Positions 14,465 through 20,351 of a stretch of DNA of 22,036 nt are shown here, piece by piece. Origin of the DNA: a bacterium (lineage in GTDB: Bacteria > JAUVQV01 > DATDCY01). Position 1 is the stretch's first letter. Each line of letters begins with the position of its first letter. Under the pieces are notes generated by a model. That model worked only from the letters and a program-made list of their open reading frames with translations. It was not told where the DNA came from and made no database searches. The position numbers and the translations under genes were made by a program. The stretch spans positions 1 to 22,036 of the forward strand of contig DATDCY010000211.1 of assembly GCA_036524115.1 (NCBI GenBank), in the 5' to 3' direction.

Positions 14465-15276
14465 GCGGCGAGCCGTCCCTCGCGGCCGCGTCGCGCCGGC
14501 TGCGCGACCCCGCGCTGCGCGGCCTGGCGCCGGGCACGGCGGCGTGGTTCGAGGCGCAGCGACGGATGATCGCGGGCAAGCCGCTCGTCCGGCGGTGCTA
14601 CGACCTCTGGTACCGGCGGCTCCTCGAGGACGCCGACAGCGTGCCGGGCGCGGGCGGGCTGATCGTCGAGCTCGGGAGCGGGCTGAGCTACATCAAGCGG
14701 CTGCGCCCGGAGGTGGTGACGACCGACGTGGTGGCCGGGGCGGCGGACCTGGTGGCCGACGGCCGTGCGTTGCCCTTCGGCGACGGGACGGTGCGCGCGC
14801 TGCTGCTGACCCACGTCTTCCACCACATCCCGGACGTCGGGCGCTTCCTCACGGAGGCCCGCCGCGTGCTGGCGCCGGGCGGGGTCATCGGCATGGTCGA
14901 GGAGACCCACACGCCGTTCGCCCGCTTCTTCTTCGGGCGGATCCACCCCGAGCCCTACGACGACCGCGCCGCGCGCTGGGAGTTCCCCGCCGGGGACCCG
15001 CTGGGCGCCGCAAACCAGGCGCTCTCCTGGATCGTCTTCTTCCGGGACGCGGCGCGGTTCCGCGAAGGCTGGCCGGACCTCGCGCTCGAGCGCCGCGAAT
15101 ACCTGCCGTGGCTCGGCTACCTGCTCTCCGGCGGGGTGAACCTCAGGAGCCTCGTGCCGCGTCCCCTCGCGCCGGCATTCGGCGCGCTGGACGCGCTCCT
15201 GCGGCCGTGCGACCGCCTCTGCGCCATCCACTGGCACCTGCGGCTGCGCAAGGTCGCGGCCGTGCCGCGGCGATGA
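14461..15276 (+). CDS. Class I SAM-dependent methyltransferase
   Basis: A 271-residue cytoplasmic enzyme with a Methyltransf_11-type Rossmann fold. Motif I is LIVELGSG (67-74). The acidic end of strand 2 is Asp89 in TTDVV. ADGRALPFGDGTV (99-111) matches the motif II region, followed by LLTHVFHHIPD (115-125) and the post-fold EARRVLAPGGVIGMVEETH. The long C-terminal part (150-271) with aromatic and basic segments probably shapes the acceptor site. The order of the operon suggests a sugar or lipid-linked acceptor, but nothing in the sequence identifies it. Start and stop are both in ATGA overlaps with its neighbours, indicating translational coupling. Confidence 0.88.
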   Translation: MSGEPSLAAASRRLRDPALRGLAPGTAAWFEAQRRMIAGKPLVRRCYDLWYRRLLEDADSVPGAGGLIVELGSGLSYIKRLRPEVVTTDVVAGAADLVADGRALPFGDGTVRALLLTHVFHHIPDVGRFLTEARRVLAPGGVIGMVEETHTPFARFFFGRIHPEPYDDRAARWEFPAGDPLGAANQALSWIVFFRDAARFREGWPDLALERREYLPWLGYLLSGGVNLRSLVPRPLAPAFGALDALLRPCDRLCAIHWHLRLRKVAAVPRR

Positions 15277-15686
15277 GCGCGCGCGAGCGGTCGGCGCTGG
15301 CGGCCGAGGCGGCGTTCCTCCATGGGGCGCTCTTCGGCGGCGAGATACCGCCGGAGGTCGCGGAGCGCTACGCGCGGGCCCACGAGGCGGTCGTCGGGGA
15401 CGCGCCGGCGGCGCAGGAGCGCTCCGTGCAGCGCATCGTGCGCCGGCGCCTCGACGCGGAAGCGGTCGAGTGCGTCTTCCGGGCCCAGGGGCGCCGGCAC
15501 CTGCTCACCACGAAGCTGCAGGTGCTCTGCTTCCTGGTGGAGGTCCGCGCGGCCTACTATCCGCGCTTCGTCAACGAGCGGCCCGGCCGGGTGCGGGCCG
15601 CGGCGGGGCTGGTCGGCGCGGCGCTCCGGACGGCGTGGAAGCGCGCGCGGGGCCGCTATCTGATCTGGAGGCACGATCTTGCTTGA
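15273..15686 (+). CDS. Unrecognised 137-residue operon protein
   Basis: The start ATG 15273 overlaps the methyltransferase stop by 4 bp. The stop TGA 15684-15686 lies 8 bp inside the next gene, so the frame is well supported by its neighbours. The product has an Ala/Glu/Arg-rich helical N-terminal half, then TTKLQVLCFLVEVRAAYYPRF (split here: TTKLQVLCFL and VEVRAAYYPRF), and then a basic amphipathic C-terminus ending RGRYLIWRHDLA. No signal peptide, clear membrane span, metal motif or catalytic signature is visible. The mixed basic and hydrophobic C-terminal helix might sit on the membrane surface. Its fixed place between the methyltransferase and the FAD oxidoreductase suggests an accessory or partner subunit of the pathway. 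I do not recognise the family. Confidence 0.75.
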   Translation: MSARERSALAAEAAFLHGALFGGEIPPEVAERYARAHEAVVGDAPAAQERSVQRIVRRRLDAEAVECVFRAQGRRHLLTTKLQVLCFLVEVRAAYYPRFVNERPGRVRAAAGLVGAALRTAWKRARGRYLIWRHDLA

Positions 15687-17253
15687 CGCGATCGTCGTCG
15701 GCTCGGGCCCCGGGGGCGTGATCTGCGCCCGCGGGCTGCGCGGCGAGCGCGTCCTCGTCCTCGATGTCGGCAATCGTCCCGGGCCGCTGCCGGGCCTCGA
15801 CGGCAACCTCTACGAGCTGCGCCGCTCGCGGGAGGACCTCTTCGAGCAGCTGATCGGCGCCGGCTTCGAGGGCCTGCGCAATCTCCGCGGCCGCGCGGTC
15901 AGCCTCAAGCTCAAGTCGCCGGGCATGGCCTACGTCATCAGGGACGGGGAGCGCCTCGCGCCCGTGCTGTCGGAGGGTTTCGAGGCGACGATCAGCCTCG
16001 CCGAGGGCGGTCTCGCCAACGCCTGGGGCGCGGGGGTCTACCGCTTCACGGACGAGGACCTCGCGGGCTTCCCGATCCGGGCCGCAGACCTCGAGCCGCA
16101 TTACGACGAGCTGACGCGGCTGATCGGCATCAGCGGCGAGAGCGACGACCTCGATCCCTGGTTCGGCGGCGCGGCCGGGTTGCTGCCGCCGCTGCGCCTC
16201 TCGGGCATCGCCGCCGACGTCTCCGCGCGCTACCGGCGCCACCTGCCGGAGTTCCGCCGCCGCGGCATCGTGGTCGGCCGCCCCAGGCTCGCCGTCCTCA
16301 CGCGGGAGCACCGCGGACGCCCGGCCTACCGGCACGACAACCTCGAGTTCTTCAAGCCGCACGACCCCTCGATCTACAACCCGGCGTTCACGCTGCGCGA
16401 GATGGTGTCGGCGGGCGAGGTCGCGTACCGGCCCGGCGTGCTCGTCACGCGGTTCGCCGAGCACGCCGACCGCGTGGAGGTGTCTGCGCGCGATCTCGCG
16501 GCCGGCGGCGAGGAGACCTTCGTGGCGCGGCGGCTGTTCCTGGCCGCCGGCGCGCTCAACAGCGCCCGCATCGTCCTGGCTTCCGCCGGCGACCACGCGA
16601 GCCGCCTGCCGCTCCTCGACAATCCGGTGACGCTCGTCCCGCTGCTCAGCCCGGGGCGGATCGGCGCCGCCCTCGACCCGAATGACAGCTCGCTCGGCCA
16701 GCTCAACATCATCGTGCAGCCCGGCGCGGGGGACGGCGAGACCCTCCAGGGCACGCTCTACGGGACGACCGGGCCGCTGCGGTCGGACGCGCTCTTCGAG
16801 CTTCCCGCGCCGGTCCCGGCGGCGGTCTGCCTGGCCAAGTATCTCGCGCCGGCGATGGCCGTGGTCATGCTCTTCCACCCCGATCGTCCCGACCCGGGCA
16901 ATTTCCTGCAGCTCGCGCCCAGCGGGGCGCTGCGGCTGCGCCACGCCCCGCCACGCCCCGGGAGCGGCGCCCGGCGGCTCGTCGCGGCCTTCCGGCGCAT
17001 CGGTCTTCTCGGCGCGGACGTCCTCTGCCGGCAGGCGCCGATCGGCAGCGGGCTGCACTACGCGGGCACGCTCCCCATGAAGGCCGCGCCGGGACGCTAC
17101 GAGACCGGCGTCGACGGGCGCCTCGGGGGCAGCGCGAGGGTCTTCGTCGTCGACGGCGCCTGCGTGCCGACGCTGCCGGCGAAGAACCTGACGTTCACCA
17201 TCATGGCGAACGCGGCGCGCATCGCGGCGCTGGCGCGGGGCGGCCGGCCGTGA
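15679..17253 (+). CDS. GMC-family FAD-dependent oxidoreductase
   Basis: A 524-residue flavoenzyme expected to oxidise an alcohol group, probably on a sugar or lipid in this operon. It begins with the FAD-binding Rossmann signature DAIVVGSGPGG (GSGPGG at 8-13), preceded by a TTG start at 15679. The TTG is supported by GGAGG at 15667-15671 with 7-nt spacing. Also visible are GGLANAWGAGVY, LEPHYDELTRLIGI, the GMC segment LFLAAGALNSARIVLAS, and the C-terminal catalytic region GSGLHYAGTLPM (His460) and LPAKNLTFTIMANAARIAA (Asn503). His/Asn is a known GMC catalytic pair. There is no signal peptide, so it is cytoplasmic or peripheral. Its start overlaps the upstream gene by 8 bp, and its TGA overlaps the GTG of the SDR gene (GTGA at 17250). 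Confidence 0.9.
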   Translation: MLDAIVVGSGPGGVICARGLRGERVLVLDVGNRPGPLPGLDGNLYELRRSREDLFEQLIGAGFEGLRNLRGRAVSLKLKSPGMAYVIRDGERLAPVLSEGFEATISLAEGGLANAWGAGVYRFTDEDLAGFPIRAADLEPHYDELTRLIGISGESDDLDPWFGGAAGLLPPLRLSGIAADVSARYRRHLPEFRRRGIVVGRPRLAVLTREHRGRPAYRHDNLEFFKPHDPSIYNPAFTLREMVSAGEVAYRPGVLVTRFAEHADRVEVSARDLAAGGEETFVARRLFLAAGALNSARIVLASAGDHASRLPLLDNPVTLVPLLSPGRIGAALDPNDSSLGQLNIIVQPGAGDGETLQGTLYGTTGPLRSDALFELPAPVPAAVCLAKYLAPAMAVVMLFHPDRPDPGNFLQLAPSGALRLRHAPPRPGSGARRLVAAFRRIGLLGADVLCRQAPIGSGLHYAGTLPMKAAPGRYETGVDGRLGGSARVFVVDGACVPTLPAKNLTFTIMANAARIAALARGGRP

Positions 17254-18107
17254 ACGTCCTGATCACGGGCGGCACGGGGTTCCTCGGCTCGCGACTGGCG
17301 TCGGCGTGGAAGAGTCGGGGACACCGGGTGGCCGTGACGTCGTCCGGCACGGGCGTGCCGCCGCCCGGGGCGCTGCGCTTCCGCCTGGGGGAGCCCTTCG
17401 ACGGCCGCGCCCTCGAGGGCATCGTCTGCGTCGTGCACGGCGCCCACGCGTTCGGCGGGGGCACGCACGTGCTGAACGTCGAGGGGACGCGGGCGCTGTT
17501 CATCGCGGCGCGGGCGGCCGGCGTCCGGCACCAGGTCTTCATCAGCTCCGCCTCGGCGCAGGCGGCCGGGGCGTCGGCGTACGGCCGCGTCAAGCGCGCC
17601 GTGGAGCCGCTCTTCCTCGACGCGGGCGAGACGGTCGTCCGTCCCGGCCTGGTGCTCGGGCGAGGGGGCATGTTCGGGCGCGTCATGGACAGGGTGCTCT
17701 CGTCGCCGGTGATCCCGCTGCTCGCGGGCGGGGAGGACCTGGTCCCGGTGGTCGCGGAGGCGGACTTCGTCGCCGCGATGACCGAGGTCCTCGAGGGCGG
17801 CTTGCGCGGATCCTGGAACCTCGTCAGCGGCGAGCAGGTGACGATGCGCCGGCTGCTCGGGACGCTGGCCCGGCTGGCGGGGCGCCGGCGGCTCTTCGTC
17901 CCCGTCCCGACCGCGGCGGCCGAGCGGCTGCTCTCGGGAATGGAGCGCCTTGGCATCCCGTTCCCCGTGGGGGCGGACAGCGTGCGCTCCATCGCGGGCG
18001 CCCGGCGGGCGCCGCCGCCGGCGAGCGATCTGCCCCGGTTGATCGGCGCGGCGACGCCGCTCGAGGAGGCGCTCGCCGCCGCGTTGGGCCCGCGTCCGCC
18101 GCGTTAG
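17250..18107 (+). CDS. NAD(P)-dependent epimerase/dehydratase (extended SDR)
   Basis: A 285-residue Rossmann-fold enzyme with cofactor motif ITGGTGFLG (GxxGxxG at 7-13). The active-site serine lies in FISSASAQ (Ser99/Ser100), and the YxxxK pair is Tyr111 and Lys115 in YGRVK. The remaining sequence follows the nucleoside-diphosphate-sugar epimerase pattern, with VRPGLVLGRGG and a C-terminal substrate region. It is the last gene of the operon and translationally coupled to the GMC enzyme (GTGA overlap). Together the two could oxidise and then reduce one substrate position, giving net epimerisation. This is inference from gene order. A short inverted repeat, CGCGTT (18100-18105) and AACGCG (18129-18134), spans the convergent end but is weak as a terminator. 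Confidence 0.9.
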   Translation: MNVLITGGTGFLGSRLASAWKSRGHRVAVTSSGTGVPPPGALRFRLGEPFDGRALEGIVCVVHGAHAFGGGTHVLNVEGTRALFIAARAAGVRHQVFISSASAQAAGASAYGRVKRAVEPLFLDAGETVVRPGLVLGRGGMFGRVMDRVLSSPVIPLLAGGEDLVPVVAEADFVAAMTEVLEGGLRGSWNLVSGEQVTMRRLLGTLARLAGRRRLFVPVPTAAAERLLSGMERLGIPFPVGADSVRSIAGARRAPPPASDLPRLIGAATPLEEALAAALGPRPPR

Positions 18108-18126
18108 CCCGGCCGCGCCCCCTGCC

Positions 18127-20205
18127 TCAACGCGTCTCGGCCTTGCGCTTGCGGCTCCAGGCGAGGTTGTTGCGCGCCAGGGTGTTCGACGGGTTGAGGG
18201 CGAGCGCCTTCTCCCCCGCGGCGATCGCATGGTCCCATTCGCCGAGCTCGTTGTAGGCCGCGCAGATGTTGTTGTATGCGACGTCGTAGCCGGGGCGCAG
18301 GGCGAGAGCCCTCTCGGCGGCCCGGATGCTCTCGCGAAAGCGCTTCGCGCGGTACTCCCGGAGACTGAGGTTCACCCACTCCTCGGGGGTTGCGGGCTCC
18401 GGGGGCGGCACCGGCCCCGGGGCCGCGGCGCGCTGCCGCGCTGCCGTGAGCGCCGCGGTCGCCACCGCGTCTCCCGGCGCGATGCGCAGCGTCTCCTGCG
18501 CCAGGGTCTCGAGCTCCGCGACGTCGGCTCCCTCCCGCAGAATGTTCAGGAGCAGGTGCCGCGAATCGAGATCGGCCGGCGAGATGCCGAGCGCCGTGCG
18601 CAGGAGCGGCACGGCCTCCGCCGGGCGTTGCCGGCTCGCGAGGAAGCGCGCGAAGAAATAGTAGGGCGCGGGCCGGTCCGGGCCCAGCGCGAGGGCGCGG
18701 CGGAACGACTCCTCGGCTTCCTTCGGCCGGTTGGTCGCCGCCTCGACGACGCCGAGGTTGACGTGGACGTAGGAGTAGTTCGGCGTGAGGGCGAGGGCCT
18801 TCCTGAAGGCTTCCTCGGCGCCGGCGTACTCACCCCTCGACATGAGCGCGAGGCCGTAGTTCATCCAGCCGCGGCCGTTCTTCGGGCTCTTGAGCGTCAC
18901 GTCCCGCCAGAGCGACTCGTCGGTGCGCCAGACCGCGTTGCGGCGGACGGTCCAGAGCCCGGCGCCGCAGAGCAGGCCGGCGAGGGCGGCCGCCGCGGCG
19001 CGCCGCACCAGCGCCGGCCTGGCGCTGGACGCCGCCACGCGCTCCAGCAGCAGCGCCCCCCCAGCCGCGACCGCGAGCGTCAGCCCGACGTACGGCAGGA
19101 AGACCCGGTGGTCGTTGAGCACCTCGGCGAGCGGGAAGACGAAGCTCGTCGGGGCCAGGCCGATGAGGAACCAGCCCAGGCCGAACGAGACGGGGCGCCA
19201 GCGGGGCCGGCGCCCGGCGAGCACGGCGGCCGCGACGAGGAGCGCCAGGAAGGCGAACCCGGCTGCGGCGCGCGGGTCGGCGATCGAGCCGAGGGGCACC
19301 CAGTCGGTGTCCGCGCTCAGGCCGAGGGGCAGGAAGAAGCTGGTGAAGTAGTGGAGGATCACGAACGGCTGGGTGATGAAGTACGCGTATCGCGAGGTGC
19401 CGCCGGGTTGCCATGCGGGCGGCGACAGCGCGCGGATGAGCCAGAGCATGGCGAGGACGAGGACGAACGAGGGGAGCGCGGCGCGGACAGCGCGGGCGCC
19501 GCCGCGGGCGCTGCCGCCGCGACTGGCGATCCGGCCGCCGATGAGGGTCTCGTAGAGCAGCAACAGCGGCGCGAAGACGAAGGCGACTGCCTTGGCCAGC
19601 ATGCCGAGCGCCGCCGGGAGCAGGTAGGCGTGCGTCGCCCGGGAGCGCGGGGAGCAGGCGTAGAGCGCCAGGGCCAGGACGATGCCGAGCGTCGACAGCG
19701 TGTCGGACCGGGCGATGACGTAGTTCACCGTCTCGGCGTTCGCCGGGTGCAGAAGATAGATCGCCACGGCGGCGTAGGCGGTGGCCTCGGCCGTGGCTGC
19801 AGGGAAGGTGGCGGCGAGGACGCGACGGAAGAGGAAGAACATGGCGAGCCCCTGCAGCAGGAAGAGTGCGAAGATCGAGAGGTGGAAGGCCCACGGAGCC
19901 AGGCCCCCGCCGATCGCGTAGTCCATCGCGAGCGTGGTCGTGACGAGCGGCCGGTAGGTCTGGTTTGCGGGGAGGGAGCTCGACGTCGATGCGTCGGTGA
20001 AGAAGCGCCAGATGTGCCCGGGGTTCCTGATGAAGGCATTGTTGACGATCGTGTGGGAATCGTCGAAGTGGAATCCGTTGCCGAAGTGGTTTGCATAGAC
20101 GGCGGTGACGGCGGCGGCCAGGAGAACGCCGAGCATGACGCGGAATCGGGTGCGGCAACCAGGTTGGCGCATGTTCGCCGCGCCGGAGCTTTCCACAGTC
20201 TGCAT
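18127..20205 (-). CDS. TMTC-like polytopic GT-C/TPR membrane protein
   Basis: About 692 residues. Roughly ten hydrophobic segments (from ~22 to ~440) are followed by a C-terminal TPR region (~443-692). The first extracytoplasmic loop has FGNGFHFDDSHTIVNN with Asp48-Asp49, the acidic motif of GT-C glycosyltransferases. NQTYRPLVTTTLAMDY and the later WAFHLSIF also match the TMTC pattern. TMTC-type proteins transfer sugars from a polyprenyl-phosphate donor to proteins. At least four TPR-like units are visible (such as GRGWMNYGLALMSRGEYAGA, and EWDHAIAAGEKALALNPSN), with a Pro/Ala linker near residue 590. The start is uncertain: ATG 20205 is used here, ATG 20172 is also possible, and neither has a Shine-Dalgarno. 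The frame is open further upstream, but that part is hydrophilic and unlikely to be coding. It is divergent from the collagen-like gene, whose Thr-rich product is a conceivable substrate. Confidence 0.85.
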   Translation of the reverse strand: MQTVESSGAANMRQPGCRTRFRVMLGVLLAAAVTAVYANHFGNGFHFDDSHTIVNNAFIRNPGHIWRFFTDASTSSSLPANQTYRPLVTTTLAMDYAIGGGLAPWAFHLSIFALFLLQGLAMFFLFRRVLAATFPAATAEATAYAAVAIYLLHPANAETVNYVIARSDTLSTLGIVLALALYACSPRSRATHAYLLPAALGMLAKAVAFVFAPLLLLYETLIGGRIASRGGSARGGARAVRAALPSFVLVLAMLWLIRALSPPAWQPGGTSRYAYFITQPFVILHYFTSFFLPLGLSADTDWVPLGSIADPRAAAGFAFLALLVAAAVLAGRRPRWRPVSFGLGWFLIGLAPTSFVFPLAEVLNDHRVFLPYVGLTLAVAAGGALLLERVAASSARPALVRRAAAAALAGLLCGAGLWTVRRNAVWRTDESLWRDVTLKSPKNGRGWMNYGLALMSRGEYAGAEEAFRKALALTPNYSYVHVNLGVVEAATNRPKEAEESFRRALALGPDRPAPYYFFARFLASRQRPAEAVPLLRTALGISPADLDSRHLLLNILREGADVAELETLAQETLRIAPGDAVATAALTAARQRAAAPGPVPPPEPATPEEWVNLSLREYRAKRFRESIRAAERALALRPGYDVAYNNICAAYNELGEWDHAIAAGEKALALNPSNTLARNNLAWSRKRKAETR

Positions 20206-20210
20206 CGGCG

Positions 20211-20250
20211 CTAAGTGTATCAATTTGTGGGACTTGTGGTAGTAATAGAC
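20211..20250. promoter_or_regulatory. A/T-rich divergent control region with a TTGTGG direct repeat
   Basis: This is the most A/T-rich segment of the 140-bp gap between the TMTC-like and collagen-like genes, so it probably holds both promoters. It carries two TTGTGG hexamers (20225-20230 and 20234-20239) in direct repeat, 9 bp apart, followed by TAATAG (20243-20248). No hexamer pair with standard spacing could be found on either strand. Confidence 0.3.
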
Positions 20251-20351
20251 AGTGTCTTCGGGGGAGAGGGGATTGGTCCGCCCGCGAAGGGACGGGGACG
20301 GATCGGGGCGGACGGTTGGCCGGTCCGTGAGTGCAGGACGGGGGGATGCGC

